64,000 nt of DNA. Source: Streptomyces sp. CB02009 (GTDB lineage Bacteria; Actinomycetota; Actinomycetes; Streptomycetales; Streptomycetaceae). The notes beneath the pieces were generated by a model, which worked only from the letters and a program-made list of their open reading frames with translations, was not told the origin of the DNA and did not search any database. Made by a program: the position numbers and the translations under genes. The stretch spans positions 1-64,000 of the forward strand of contig NZ_LIVV01000010.1 of assembly GCF_001905825.1 (NCBI RefSeq), read 5' to 3'. Shown here piece by piece: positions 47,925 to 57,010 of this stretch (the first letter of the stretch is position 1; each line of letters starts with the position of its first letter).

Positions 47925-48470
47925 TCAGGGGCGGGCCGGGGGCTCCCCGTCCTCGAGTTCGGCCAGGGCCTCCGTCAGCCAGGCCTTCTCGGCCGTACCC
48001 GTCGCGCGGGCGATCCGCAGCATGCCCCGGCGGAAGAGGTCCGGCTCCCGCTCGGCGACGACCGGGGCGCCGTCCTCGTAGAAGAAGCTGGCCGGGGTGT
48101 TCAGGAACTCCTGGCGGCGGCGCAGCACGGCCGCCTGGTCCGCCCGGTCGGGCAGATGGCCGAGGAAGGACAGGAGCGTGAAGAAGCGCTGGCCGTCGGT
48201 GATCTCGGTGTCCTTGGGGGCGCGCAGCCGGGCGAGCAGCTCCCGGCGTCCGTCGGCGGTGAGCGAGAGGGTCCGGCGCGGGGCCGCGCTCGCGCCCGGT
48301 TCCGTCCGGCTGTCCACCAGGCCGTTCTTCACCAGGCGGGTGATCGCCGGGTAGAGCGCGCCGTCGCTGACGGGGCGGACATGGCCGCTGAGGCCGTGGA
48401 TGCGCTCCTTCAGCTCGTAGCCGTGCAGGGGCTTCTCGTACAGGAAGCCCAGGATCGACAGCTCCAGCAC
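47925..48470 (-). CDS. PadR-family transcriptional regulator
   Basis: A 181-residue regulator. The winged-helix N-terminus VLELSILGFLYEKPLHGYELKERI (read in two parts) with GALYPAITRLVKNGLV is typical PadR; the C-terminal half (about 95-181) is the helical dimerisation domain. The GTG at 48470 was chosen because AAGGAGGG lies six bases upstream and the PadR fold begins there; longer readings run into the operator. Divergent from the MATE exporter, which it probably represses through the palindrome between them. Confidence 0.9.
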   Translation of the reverse strand: MLELSILGFLYEKPLHGYELKERIHGLSGHVRPVSDGALYPAITRLVKNGLVDSRTEPGASAAPRRTLSLTADGRRELLARLRAPKDTEITDGQRFFTLLSFLGHLPDRADQAAVLRRRQEFLNTPASFFYEDGAPVVAEREPDLFRRGMLRIARATGTAEKAWLTEALAELEDGEPPARP

Positions 48471-48528
48471 CGGGCGCCCTCCTTCGCTCGCGTCGTCCGT
48501 GCTTGTCGGCGGACCGGGGGCCATGCTA

Positions 48529-48579
48529 CCTCTTCTCGATGTACCTCGATTCGAGGTACGTAGATGCATCGAGAAGAGG
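48529..48579. promoter_or_regulatory. Nested palindromic operator between padR-like and MATE genes
   Basis: An outer 13-bp perfect inverted repeat (CCTCTTCTCGATG at 48529-48541, CATCGAGAAGAGG at 48567-48579) encloses an inner 9-bp one (GTACCTCGA, T, TCGAGGTAC; 48541-48559). The TCGA/CTCGA motif recurs in each arm. It is the probable binding site of the PadR protein, controlling both genes. Confidence 0.78.
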
Positions 48580-48585
48580 GGACTC

Positions 48586-50007
48586 GTGTCCATGTCCGCG
48601 CACCGCCGCACGCTCGTCCGGCTCGCCCGCCCGGTCTATCTGGAACTCCTCGCCGGCGTCGCCGCCGGCGTCATCAACGTCATCTGGGTCGCCCGGCTCG
48701 GCGGGGACGCCGTGGCCGCCGTCGCGGTCGCCACCAACGTCGAGAACCTGCTCCTCGGTGTCGTCCTCGTGGCCGGCTCCGGCACCACCGTGCTCGTCGC
48801 CCGCGCCCGGGGCGCCGACGACCCGGCCGCCGTCCGCGCCGCCGTCCGCGGCGGGGCCGCCCTCGGTGCCCTGCTCGTGCCGCCCGTGGCCGTCGGCGGG
48901 TACCTGCTGCGCGAACCGCTCGCCGCCCTGCTGCTCGGCGGCCGGGACCACCCCGCCCACGCCCTGGCCACCGCCTACTTCGCCGTCTCGCTCCCCGGCA
49001 CCGCCGTCTTCTTCGCCGTCACCGTCCTCGACGGGATCCTCAAGGGCGCGGGCGACACCCGCACCCCGATGCGGCTCGCCTTCCTCGCCAACGGGCTGAT
49101 CCTGGTCCTCGACCCGCTGCTCATCCAGGCGTACGGGGTGCGGGGCGCCGCCCTCGCGACCGTCACCGGCCGGGCCGTCGCGCTCGCCGCGGGGCTGCTC
49201 GTGCTCCGCCGCGAGCCGCTGGTCAGGGCCGCCCGCGCGGTCCGCCCGGCCGAGCGGACCGCCGCCGCCCTGCGCCGTGCCGCCGCAACCGGTCTCCCCA
49301 TGGGCGTCGACTTCGCGGTCCGGATGGCGGGCGCGCTCGCGCTCGTCTCCGTCGTCGCCCGGCTCGGCGTCACCGAGATCGCCGCCTACGGCATCGCCAC
49401 CAAGGCGATGTACGTCGCGACCATGGCGTTCTACGCCGTCCGGCAGGCCGCCGCCATCCACAGCGCGCATCTGCTCGGCAGCGCGGCGGGGGCGGAGCGG
49501 GGACCCTCCCGGCCGCTCGGGCACCCGGCGGGGACCGACGCGAGCCTCGACGAGCGGCGGGCCGTCGGGCGCCAGGCCCTGCTGCTCGGGGGCGTCCTGG
49601 GCGCGGGCGCCGCCGTGCTGCTGCTCCTCGGCGCGGGGCCCGTCATGCGGATCTTCGGCGCCGGACCCGAGGTGGCGGAGGCGGGCGCCCTCTACCTGCG
49701 CTGCCTCGGCCCGCATCTGCTGCTGACCGGCGGGTTCATCGCGCTCGCCGGGGTCTTCGAGGGCACCGGCGCAAGCCCGTACCTCGCCCGGATCACGCTC
49801 GCGGGCGTCCTGGTCCAGCTGCCGCTCGCCCACGCTCTCTCGGGGTTCGGGCTGCCCGGGATCTGCCTGGCCATGGCCCTCGCGACGGCGGCCCAGTGCG
49901 CGGGTCTCGGCCTGCTGTACCGCCGCACCCTCGGCGACGCCCGCGGGCGGGGCCGGCGCGGACCGGCGCGGTCTACCGGGCCGTCTTCCCGTCGTCGGCC
50001 AGCCTGA
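48586..50007 (+). CDS. MATE-family multidrug/cation efflux transporter
   Basis: A 473-residue exporter with twelve predicted helices in two halves. RPVYLELLAGVAAGVINVIWVARLGG is the usual first helix region, VLDGILKGAGDTRTPMRL lies between helices, and FEGTGASPYLARITL is its counterpart in the second half. The GTG at 48586 follows AGAGGGG; an ATG two codons on is also possible. It exports drugs or metabolites in exchange for protons or sodium. The last 35 bp overlap the end of the convergent DUF2079 gene. Confidence 0.92.
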   Translation: MSMSAHRRTLVRLARPVYLELLAGVAAGVINVIWVARLGGDAVAAVAVATNVENLLLGVVLVAGSGTTVLVARARGADDPAAVRAAVRGGAALGALLVPPVAVGGYLLREPLAALLLGGRDHPAHALATAYFAVSLPGTAVFFAVTVLDGILKGAGDTRTPMRLAFLANGLILVLDPLLIQAYGVRGAALATVTGRAVALAAGLLVLRREPLVRAARAVRPAERTAAALRRAAATGLPMGVDFAVRMAGALALVSVVARLGVTEIAAYGIATKAMYVATMAFYAVRQAAAIHSAHLLGSAAGAERGPSRPLGHPAGTDASLDERRAVGRQALLLGGVLGAGAAVLLLLGAGPVMRIFGAGPEVAEAGALYLRCLGPHLLLTGGFIALAGVFEGTGASPYLARITLAGVLVQLPLAHALSGFGLPGICLAMALATAAQCAGLGLLYRRTLGDARGRGRRGPARSTGPSSRRRPA

Positions 50008-51439
50008 GCAGGGTGATGCCGTCCCGCGCCTCGACGACCCGGTATCCGGGCAGCGCCGGGTCGGCCGATTCCAGGGCCTTGCCGGTCGCGCACTCCGGGT
50101 CGGAGTTGTCGGCGGCGTCGTAGATCAGCCACTCGGGTCGCTCCTTCGGGGGGAAGGAGCGCGGGAACAGGCACACCTCGCTGACGGAGGCCCGGTCGGC
50201 GAGCTGGGCGGCCAGGCGGTTCGAGGCGGCCACGGTCGCGCCGTCGGGGATCTTCCCGAGGAGTTCGTCCGAGGTCCTGACGTAGGCGGAGTCGCTCCAG
50301 GTCCGCGGCAGCACGACCTCGTGCAGGGGGTGGGTGAACAGCGTGACGCCCGTGGCCACCGCGCCGACGGCGCAGGCCTGCCGGAGCCTCCGCGCGCTCA
50401 CGCCGTTCGCGGCCGCGTGGACGGCGGCGGCGAAGGCGATGGGCATGAGGACGGCGCTGTAATGGAAGTCCATTCCCCAGTAGAACGGGTTCGATCCCGT
50501 GAAGCGCCAGGCCAGCGTCGGCAGTGCGATCAGCAGGAGCGGTGACCGGAGGGCCAGGAAGCCGGTCGGGGCGACGATCATGAGGAGCGTCAGCCACTTC
50601 ACCGGGGGCCAGAGGGCGCCGGCTGCCTGCGCCAGCATGCCGACCTCTTCGGCGGTCCCGGGCGGCAGATAGGCGAACTGCCCGAGGGGATTGAAGTACG
50701 GGAGGATCACCAGCATCTCCAGCGCCGTGGCGCCGGCCCCGAAGGCGGCGACGGCGAGCCCCGTCATCCGCGGCCCCTTCCACGCCGCATAGGCGCCGAT
50801 CGCGGCGACCGTGAGCCCCAGGTCCTCCTTGACCAGGACCAGCGGCAGGGACCAGAGGGCCGCCGCGCGCCAGTTCTTCCGGCCGGCGGCGCAGAGCGAG
50901 AGAGACAGCAGCGGCACCGCGAAGGAGACTTCGTGGAAGTCGAAAGAGATGAGCGCGGCAATTCCCCAGGAAGCGCCGTAGGAGATTCCGACCCAATAGC
51001 CGAATTTCCGCCCCCTCGCTTCGCCCGCCCATTTCATCAGGGGAACTATGGAGAACGCCACGAGGGCCGCCTGGCACACCAGCAGCGTATAGCTGGACGG
51101 GAATACCTTGTAGGCCGGGGCGAGGAGCGCGAGGATCGGATGGAAATGATCCCCGAGTGTGTTGTACGCGGGCCCCTTGAGGTCGGAGTAGGGGGCGGAG
51201 AACTCGGCGTAGGACCGTACGATCTGGGTGAAGATGCCCAGGTCGTACCCCGTGGTGAGGTTCGCCGCATGACGCCGTGCCGACAGGAGGAGATAAAGGA
51301 GGAAGAAACTTCCGGAAACCAGGAGGAGATACTTCCCCGATATACCGGCCGGAGCTTTCGGCGCATCCTCCGCCGCGGCCCCTCCGCCGCTCTTCCCGTG
51401 CCGCTGAAGCGTGTCGACCGAGAGAATCGAGTTGTTCAT
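49973..51439 (-). CDS. DUF2079 integral membrane protein
   Basis: A 488-residue protein with about ten to eleven membrane helices. The first is GKYLLLVSGSFFLLYLLLS; the first extracytoplasmic loop has GYDLGIFTQIVRSYAEFSAPYSDLKG, and LGDHFHPILALLAP follows with the DHFHP motif conserved in the family. DUF2079 proteins resemble GT-C membrane glycosyltransferases, so a lipid-linked sugar transfer is plausible. The ATG at 51439 (MNNSILSVDTLQ) lacks a clear Shine-Dalgarno sequence. GC content falls near its 5' end compared with neighbours. Confidence 0.82.
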   Translation of the reverse strand: MNNSILSVDTLQRHGKSGGGAAAEDAPKAPAGISGKYLLLVSGSFFLLYLLLSARRHAANLTTGYDLGIFTQIVRSYAEFSAPYSDLKGPAYNTLGDHFHPILALLAPAYKVFPSSYTLLVCQAALVAFSIVPLMKWAGEARGRKFGYWVGISYGASWGIAALISFDFHEVSFAVPLLSLSLCAAGRKNWRAAALWSLPLVLVKEDLGLTVAAIGAYAAWKGPRMTGLAVAAFGAGATALEMLVILPYFNPLGQFAYLPPGTAEEVGMLAQAAGALWPPVKWLTLLMIVAPTGFLALRSPLLLIALPTLAWRFTGSNPFYWGMDFHYSAVLMPIAFAAAVHAAANGVSARRLRQACAVGAVATGVTLFTHPLHEVVLPRTWSDSAYVRTSDELLGKIPDGATVAASNRLAAQLADRASVSEVCLFPRSFPPKERPEWLIYDAADNSDPECATGKALESADPALPGYRVVEARDGITLLRLADDGKTAR

Positions 51440-51518
51440 GTCAGCAGAAGAACCTAACGGGAAGGCAAAGGTGCCCCAGGGTAGCACCCGTGCGTATCGG
51501 TGTTCGGGCCACTACCGC

Positions 51519-52784
51519 TCAGGCCGAACCGGCCAGAACCCTTTCCCGCTCGGGCCGGCGCACCTGCCCCGGGATGCGCACGACGCCCGCCTCGGTCACC
51601 GTGTGCCGCCACAGCGCGCGGCAGGCGGAGAAGGCGGCCACCACGAGGAGGCCGTTGCGCAGGAACAGGACGGCGATGCCCAGGGCATCGCTCTGCGTCA
51701 CGTGCGAGAACCAGACGGGGTACTCGAACTGCGTCACGGCCGTCGCCCACAGCACCAGATGGGCGGGGCGCCGCATACAGGTCGAGCGGTAGGCGAGACA
51801 GACCGCGGCGAGACCGAACAGCCAGATCATGTACTGCGGTGAGATCACCCGGCTCGTCACGGTGAAGAGCAGGACCGCGACGAAGGCCGCGTCCGCCGTC
51901 GTCGAGGAGGAGAACCGGCGCGCCTTGAACCGCCACAGCGCCAGCCACGCGAACGCGGCGATCGTCAGCGCCATCGCGACGGACGACACCCACGAGACGT
52001 AGGGGCCGAGGAACTCCATGGACCCGTAGTTCATCCGGGCCTCGCCCTCCCAGCCGAAGTGCCGGGCCACGTGGAACACCATCGCCCCCAGCGACTCGAC
52101 CTCCGTACCCCGCTCGCTCTGGTACGAGAGGAAGGCCAGCGACCCCGGCATCCACGCCACGCAGAGCAGCAGCACCGCACTCGCCGCTCCGGCCGCCACC
52201 GGCCAGGACCGCCAGGTCGCCCCGCCCTTCGGGGTGCCCGCGAGCAGCAGCGCCGGCCACACCTTGAGGACGGCGCCGAAACCGGCGAGCACACCGAGCA
52301 CGCGCGGGTCGCGGTTGACGGCCAGCAGGGCGGCCACGGCGACGGCCGTCACCATGACGTCGTAGCGGGCGTACGCGGTCGGGCCGAGCAGCGGCACCGC
52401 GGCCAGCCAGAGCCACGCCCCCCGCATCGAACGGCCGGCCCGGCGGCCCGTGTGCAGGAGGAGGCCCATGACGAACGCGTCGCAGAGGAGCGCCAGGACG
52501 AAGAAGGCCGACGCATAGCCGAGGAACGGCAGCAGCACGGGGGAGAGGATGGCGAGGGCGGCGGCCGGCGGGTACTGCCAGGTCACGTCGCCCCGCGGGT
52601 ACTCGCCGGTCCGCAGGACGTCGAACCAGCCCTGGTAGATCTCCCCGACCTCGGCCGTCGCGTCCGGACCGGGCACCACCACGACCCTGAACACGCACAG
52701 CAGCAGGATGATCCGGGTCAGGCCCCAGAGGCCGAGCGGGAGGCGGAGACGCGCGCGTGACCCGATGCCCACTGCCCCCGTCAT
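51519..52784 (-). CDS. GT87-type (DUF2029) membrane mannosyltransferase-like protein
   Basis: A 421-residue GT-C protein with about ten helices. WFDVLRTGEYPRGDVTWQYPP in the first loop and KVWPALLLAG are recognisable; GT87 members use polyprenyl-phosphate-mannose to build arabinogalactan/phosphatidylinositol mannosides in actinobacteria. The ATG at 52784 (MTGAVGIGSRAR) is the natural start and has ACAGGTATG-type upstream sequence. It is divergent from the PimB-like gene and 79 bp upstream of the DUF2079 gene, suggesting one glycolipid/envelope-glycan unit. Confidence 0.84.
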   Translation of the reverse strand: MTGAVGIGSRARLRLPLGLWGLTRIILLLCVFRVVVVPGPDATAEVGEIYQGWFDVLRTGEYPRGDVTWQYPPAAALAILSPVLLPFLGYASAFFVLALLCDAFVMGLLLHTGRRAGRSMRGAWLWLAAVPLLGPTAYARYDVMVTAVAVAALLAVNRDPRVLGVLAGFGAVLKVWPALLLAGTPKGGATWRSWPVAAGAASAVLLLCVAWMPGSLAFLSYQSERGTEVESLGAMVFHVARHFGWEGEARMNYGSMEFLGPYVSWVSSVAMALTIAAFAWLALWRFKARRFSSSTTADAAFVAVLLFTVTSRVISPQYMIWLFGLAAVCLAYRSTCMRRPAHLVLWATAVTQFEYPVWFSHVTQSDALGIAVLFLRNGLLVVAAFSACRALWRHTVTEAGVVRIPGQVRRPERERVLAGSA

Positions 52785-52859
52785 ACCTGTCCTGTTCCTT
52801 GTCCTGTCGGCCCGCTGCCGCGGGGGGATGGTGGTGCCGGGCGGTGGGTGCGCTCGCGG

Positions 52860-52865
52860 TACTGT
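52860..52865 (+). promoter_or_regulatory. -10 element TACTGT, leaderless start of the PimB-like gene
   Basis: TACTGT is separated from the ATG at 52874 by 8 bp, with no ribosome binding site. It supports this ATG over the in-frame starts further upstream. Confidence 0.5.
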
Positions 52866-52873
52866 CGGCCACG

Positions 52874-54016
52874 ATGCACAAGACCCTGATCGTAACCAAC
52901 GACTTCCCGCCGCGTCCGGGCGGAATCCAGGCCTTCCTGCACAACATGGCACTCCGCCTGGATCCCGACCGGATCGTGGTGTACGCCTCCACCTGGAAGC
53001 GCAGCCGCGAAGGGATCGAGGCGACGGCCGCGTTCGACGCCGAACAGCCTTTCACGGTGGTCCGGGATCGCACCACCATGCTGCTGCCCACACCTCGGGT
53101 CACCGCCCGGGCCACCGCGCTCCTGCGCGAGCACGGCTGCGAGTCCGTGTGGTTCGGCGCGGCCGCTCCCCTCGGCCTGATGGCCCCCGCGCTGCGCAGG
53201 GCCGGCGCACGGCGACTTGTCGCCACCACGCACGGGCACGAGGCGGGCTGGGCCCAGCTGCCCGCCTCCCGCGGGCTGCTCCGGCGGATCGGCGAGGGCA
53301 CGGACACCCTCACCTACCTCGGCGAGTACACCCGCTCCCGGATCGCGGCCGCCCTCACGCCCGCCGCCGCGGACCGCATGAGGCAGCTGCCCCCGGGCGT
53401 CGACGAGAAGACCTTCCACCCCGGCTCCGGCGGCGCCGAGGTCCGCGCCCGCCTCGGGCTCAGCGACCGCCCCGTGGTCGTCTGCGTCTCCCGGCTCGTC
53501 CCGCGCAAGGGCCAGGACACCCTGATCAGGGCCATGCCGCAGATCCTGCGCCGGGTGCCGGACGCCGTCCTCCTGATCGTCGGCGGCGGCCCGTACGAGA
53601 AGGATCTGCACCGCCTCGCCGCCGAGACCGGGGTGGCCGGATCCGTACGCTTCACCGGCGCCGTCCCGTGGTCGGAACTCCCCGCCCACTACGGCGCGGG
53701 CGACGTCTTCGCCATGCCCTGCCGCACCCGGCGCGGCGGCCTCGACGTCGAGGGCCTCGGCATCGTCTACCTGGAGGCCTCCGCGACCGGCCTGCCCGTC
53801 GTCGCGGGCGACTCGGGCGGCGCCCCCGACGCCGTCCTCGACGGCGAGACCGGCTGGGTCGTCCGCGGCGAGTCGGCGGAGGACACCGCCGACCGCGTCA
53901 GCACCCTCCTCCTCGACCCCGACCTCCGCGCCCGCATGGGCGAGCGGGGCCGCGCCTGGGTCGAGGAGAAGTGGCGCTGGGACCTCCTCGCGGAGCGCCT
54001 CGAAGAGCTTCTGTAG
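52874..54016 (+). CDS. PimB-like GT4 glycosyltransferase
   Basis: A 380-residue GT-B enzyme. MHKTLIVTNDFPPRPGGIQ opens the acceptor domain; the donor domain has VCVSRLVPRKGQDTLIRAM, IVGGGPYEKDL and GLDVEGLGIVYLEASATGLP with the E-x7-E type motif. It is close in memory to PimB (alpha-mannosyltransferase acting on phosphatidylinositol monomannoside) of mycobacteria and corynebacteria. The neighbouring GT87 gene fits a phosphatidylinositol-mannoside pathway. A 19-bp terminator follows. Confidence 0.88.
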   Translation: MHKTLIVTNDFPPRPGGIQAFLHNMALRLDPDRIVVYASTWKRSREGIEATAAFDAEQPFTVVRDRTTMLLPTPRVTARATALLREHGCESVWFGAAAPLGLMAPALRRAGARRLVATTHGHEAGWAQLPASRGLLRRIGEGTDTLTYLGEYTRSRIAAALTPAAADRMRQLPPGVDEKTFHPGSGGAEVRARLGLSDRPVVVCVSRLVPRKGQDTLIRAMPQILRRVPDAVLLIVGGGPYEKDLHRLAAETGVAGSVRFTGAVPWSELPAHYGAGDVFAMPCRTRRGGLDVEGLGIVYLEASATGLPVVAGDSGGAPDAVLDGETGWVVRGESAEDTADRVSTLLLDPDLRARMGERGRAWVEEKWRWDLLAERLEELL

Positions 54017-54039
54017 CGGGCGCACAGGCGTGACGGAGA

Positions 54040-54083
54040 ACGGCCGGAGGCCCGGGGCGACACTGCCCCGGGCCTCCGGCCGT
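54040..54083. terminator. 19-bp stem bidirectional terminator
   Basis: A perfect stem (ACGGCCGGAGGCCCGGGGC) with loop GACACT lies between the convergent PimB-like and acyl-CoA synthetase genes. Confidence 0.88.
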
Positions 54084-54100
54084 TCGTACGCCGGACCGCG

Positions 54101-55897
54101 TCAGGCCCGGTAGATCGCTTCGATCTCGTCCGCGAAGTCCTTCGCCACCACGTTCCGCTTCAGCTTCAGGGACGGGGTGATGTGGCCCGCCTCCTCCGTG
54201 AACTGAGCCGGGAGGATACGGAACTTGCGGACCGACTCCGCCTTGGAGACCGCCGCGTTGCCGTCGTCGATCGCGCGCTGGACCTCCGCCATCAGGTCCG
54301 TGTCGTCGCGGAGGGTGGCCGCCGTCGAGCCCGCCGGCTTGCCGTGCTCCGAGGCCCAGCGGCCCAGGAACTCCTCGTCGATCGTGACCAGCGCGCCGAC
54401 GAACGGCCGGCCGTCGCCGACCACCATGCACTCCGCGACCAGCGCGTGCGCCCGGATCCGGTCCTCGATGACCGCCGGGGCGACGTTCTTGCCGCCCGCC
54501 GTCACCAGGATCTCCTTCTTCCGGCCGGTGATCGCGAGGTAGCCGTCCTCGTCGAGGGTGCCGATGTCGCCCGTGTGGAACCAGCCGTCCGCCAGCGCCT
54601 CGGCCGTCGCCGCCTCGTTGTTCCAGTACCGCGAGAAGATGTGCTCGCCGTGCAGCAGCACCTCGCCGTCGTCGGCGATCCGCACCACCGAACCCGGCAG
54701 CGGCTGACCGACCGTGCCGATCTTCTGCCGGTCCCAGGGGTTGAAAGCCGTCGCCGCGCACGACTCCGTCAGGCCGTAGCCCTCCAGCACCGTGAAGCCG
54801 ATGCCCCGGAAGAAGTGGCCCAGCCGCTCACCCAGCGGCGCGCCGCCCGAGATCGCGTACTCGCCGCGGCCGCCGAGCACCGCCCGCAGCTTGCTGAAGA
54901 CCAGCTTGTCGAAGATCTTGTGCTTCAGCCGGAGGCCGAAGGACGGGCCCTGCGGGGTGCTCAGCGCCCTGCTGTACGCGATGGCCGTGTGCGCGGCCTT
55001 GTCGAAGATCTTGCCCTTGCCGTCGGCCTGCGCCTTGGCCCGCGCCGAGTTGTAGACCTTCTCGAAGACCCGGGGCACGCCCAGGATCAGCGTCGGCCGG
55101 AACGAGGCCAGCTCGTCCGTGAGGTTCTTGATGTCGGGGACGCAGCCGAGGCGGATCGGCGCCATCACGGACGCGACCTCGACCAGCCGCCCGAAGACGT
55201 GCGCGGCCGGCAGGAACAGCAGCACCGAGCACTCGCCGGTACGGAACAGCGGCTTCAGCCGCGCCACCACGTTGCCGCACTCGGCGAAGAAGGCCCGGTG
55301 CGTCAGGACGCAGCCCTTGGGGCGGCCCGTGGTGCCCGAGGTGTAGACGATCGTCGCCGGGTCGTCCGCGTTCGCCGCCGACATGCGCGCGTCGAGCAGC
55401 TCGTCGGACACGTCGAGGCCGGTCGCGGTCAGCTGCGCGACCGCGTCGTCCTCGATCTGCCAGATGCCCTTGAGGTCCGGCAGCTCCGCCCGTACGGACT
55501 CCACCGACTCCTGGTGCGCGCCGCTCTCGACGAGGACCAGCGTCGCGCCCGAGTCGCCGAGGATCCACTGGATCTGCTCCGGCGAGCTGGTCTCGTACAC
55601 GGGCACGGTCACGCCGCCCGCGCTCCAGATCGCGAAGTCGAGGAGCACCCACTCGTACCGCGTGCGGGAGAGGAGAGCGACCCGGTCGCCCGGCTCGACA
55701 CCGGCGGCGATCAGACCCTTGGCGGCCCCGCGGACCTCCGCGAGGAACTGCGTCGCGGTCACGTCCGTCCACACGCCGTCGACCTTGCGGCCCATGACGG
55801 CGACGTCTGGGTGCTGGGAGGCGTTGCGGCGGATGAGATCCGTCAGGTTGCCGTCCGCGGGGACCTCGTACAGGGCCGGAAGGCTGAACTCGCGCAA
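54101..55897 (-). CDS. Long-chain fatty acid-CoA ligase (FadD15-like)
   Basis: A 598-residue adenylate-forming enzyme that activates fatty acids to acyl-CoA via acyl-AMP. The AMP-binding P-loop is IVYTSGTTGRPKGCVL, with YGLTESCAATAFNPW, DGWFHTGDIGTLDEDGYL and GRKKEILVTAGGKNVAP as A4-A10 type motifs. The final lysine region is PSLKLKRNVVAKDF. The start is a TTG at 55897, with GAGGAG 8 bp upstream, giving LREFSLPALYEV. The role is lipid metabolism in the membrane-facing cytosol. Confidence 0.94.
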   Translation of the reverse strand: MREFSLPALYEVPADGNLTDLIRRNASQHPDVAVMGRKVDGVWTDVTATQFLAEVRGAAKGLIAAGVEPGDRVALLSRTRYEWVLLDFAIWSAGGVTVPVYETSSPEQIQWILGDSGATLVLVESGAHQESVESVRAELPDLKGIWQIEDDAVAQLTATGLDVSDELLDARMSAANADDPATIVYTSGTTGRPKGCVLTHRAFFAECGNVVARLKPLFRTGECSVLLFLPAAHVFGRLVEVASVMAPIRLGCVPDIKNLTDELASFRPTLILGVPRVFEKVYNSARAKAQADGKGKIFDKAAHTAIAYSRALSTPQGPSFGLRLKHKIFDKLVFSKLRAVLGGRGEYAISGGAPLGERLGHFFRGIGFTVLEGYGLTESCAATAFNPWDRQKIGTVGQPLPGSVVRIADDGEVLLHGEHIFSRYWNNEAATAEALADGWFHTGDIGTLDEDGYLAITGRKKEILVTAGGKNVAPAVIEDRIRAHALVAECMVVGDGRPFVGALVTIDEEFLGRWASEHGKPAGSTAATLRDDTDLMAEVQRAIDDGNAAVSKAESVRKFRILPAQFTEEAGHITPSLKLKRNVVAKDFADEIEAIYRA

Positions 55898-55969
55898 GAC
55901 TGCTGCTCCTCATCGGGCGCCGGCGCCACGGCTCTGTGTGATGCACCGGTGAAGTCCAAGAACTGGCGG

Positions 55970-55990
55970 GTGCTCTGTGGGGGAGAGCAC
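55970..55990. promoter_or_regulatory. Inverted repeat GTGCTCT-N7-AGAGCAC upstream of the acyl-CoA synthetase gene
   Basis: Seven-base perfect arms with a 7-bp G-rich spacer lie 73 bp before the TTG at 55897, in a 255-bp divergent gap. The placement suits an operator for a fatty-acid regulator. Confidence 0.45.
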
Positions 55991-56140
55991 GACTGGACTG
56001 CCCGGACGTTACCCATCAGTACATGGTTCCGGATAGGGGGGTCCGGCCAGATGTTCCGTGCGTCACACATCTGTGGCGGTGCTCTCCGCACAGTAATCCA
56101 CAGGTTTCCGGACTCGGAAGTAACCGCAGGTGACACCCCC

Positions 56141-56146
56141 TAAGGT
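56141..56146 (+). promoter_or_regulatory. -10 element TAAGGT, leaderless start of the phosphoesterase gene
   Basis: TAAGGT, then GGGCCC, then the ATG at 56153. There is no Shine-Dalgarno sequence. Confidence 0.5.
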
Positions 56147-56152
56147 GGGCCC

Positions 56153-56920
56153 ATGCGAGTCCATGTGGTCAGTGACGTGCACGGCAACGCCGACGACCTC
56201 GCCAGGGCGGGGGACGGGGCCGACGCCCTGATATGCCTGGGGGACCTGGTCCTCTTCCTCGACTACGCCGACCACAGCCGCGGCATCTTCCCCGAACTCT
56301 TCGGCGTCGAGAACGCCGACCGGCTGGTCGAGCTGCGCACCGCCCGGCGCTTCGACGAGGCCCGTGACCTGGGACGCCGCCTCTGGGCCGAGCTCGACGT
56401 CGACCGCGAGACCGCGATCGAGGGCGCGGTGCGCCGCCAGTACGCCGAACTCTTCGCCGCCTTCCCCACCCCCACGTACGCCACCTACGGCAACGTCGAC
56501 ATCCCCCGCCTCTGGCCCGAGTTCGCCCGGCCCGGGACCACCGTCCTCGACGGCGAGCGGGTCGAGATCGACGGCCTCGTCTTCGGCTTCGTCGGCGGCG
56601 GCCTGCGCACCCCGATGCGCACGCCGTACGAGATCTCCGACGAGGAGTACGCGGCGAAGGTCGAGGCGCTCGGCGACGTCGACGTGCTCTGCTCCCACAT
56701 CCCGCCCGAGGTGCCGGACCTGACGTACGACACCGTCGCCCGCCGCTTCGAGCGCGGCAGCCGGGCCCTGCTCGACGCCATCCGGCGCACCCGGCCCCGG
56801 TACGCCCTCTTCGGCCACGTCCACCAGCCGCTGGCCCGGCGGATGCGGATCGCGTCGACCGAGTGCGTGAACGTCGGCCACTTCGCCTCGACGGGCAGGC
56901 CCTTCGCCCTGGAGTGGTGA
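56153..56920 (+). CDS. Calcineurin-like metallophosphoesterase
   Basis: A 255-residue enzyme. The dimetal motifs are VVSDVHGNADDL (D-x-H), ICLGDLVLFLDY (GD), YGNVDIPRLW (GNxD/E form) and CSHIPPE plus LFGHVHQPL (H...GHxH). The substrate is unknown; the family covers nucleotidases and phosphodiesterases. It is divergent from the acyl-CoA synthetase gene and upstream of the SRPBCC/ArsA-like group on the same strand. Confidence 0.9.
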   Translation: MRVHVVSDVHGNADDLARAGDGADALICLGDLVLFLDYADHSRGIFPELFGVENADRLVELRTARRFDEARDLGRRLWAELDVDRETAIEGAVRRQYAELFAAFPTPTYATYGNVDIPRLWPEFARPGTTVLDGERVEIDGLVFGFVGGGLRTPMRTPYEISDEEYAAKVEALGDVDVLCSHIPPEVPDLTYDTVARRFERGSRALLDAIRRTRPRYALFGHVHQPLARRMRIASTECVNVGHFASTGRPFALEW

Positions 56921-57010
56921 CGGGCCCCGCGCCGCAGCGCGATAGCCTTCCGTCGGCACGTCTGTGCCCCTTTGACTTCCGCCGGACCGCACAGTGGAGG
57001 AGCCACCACG

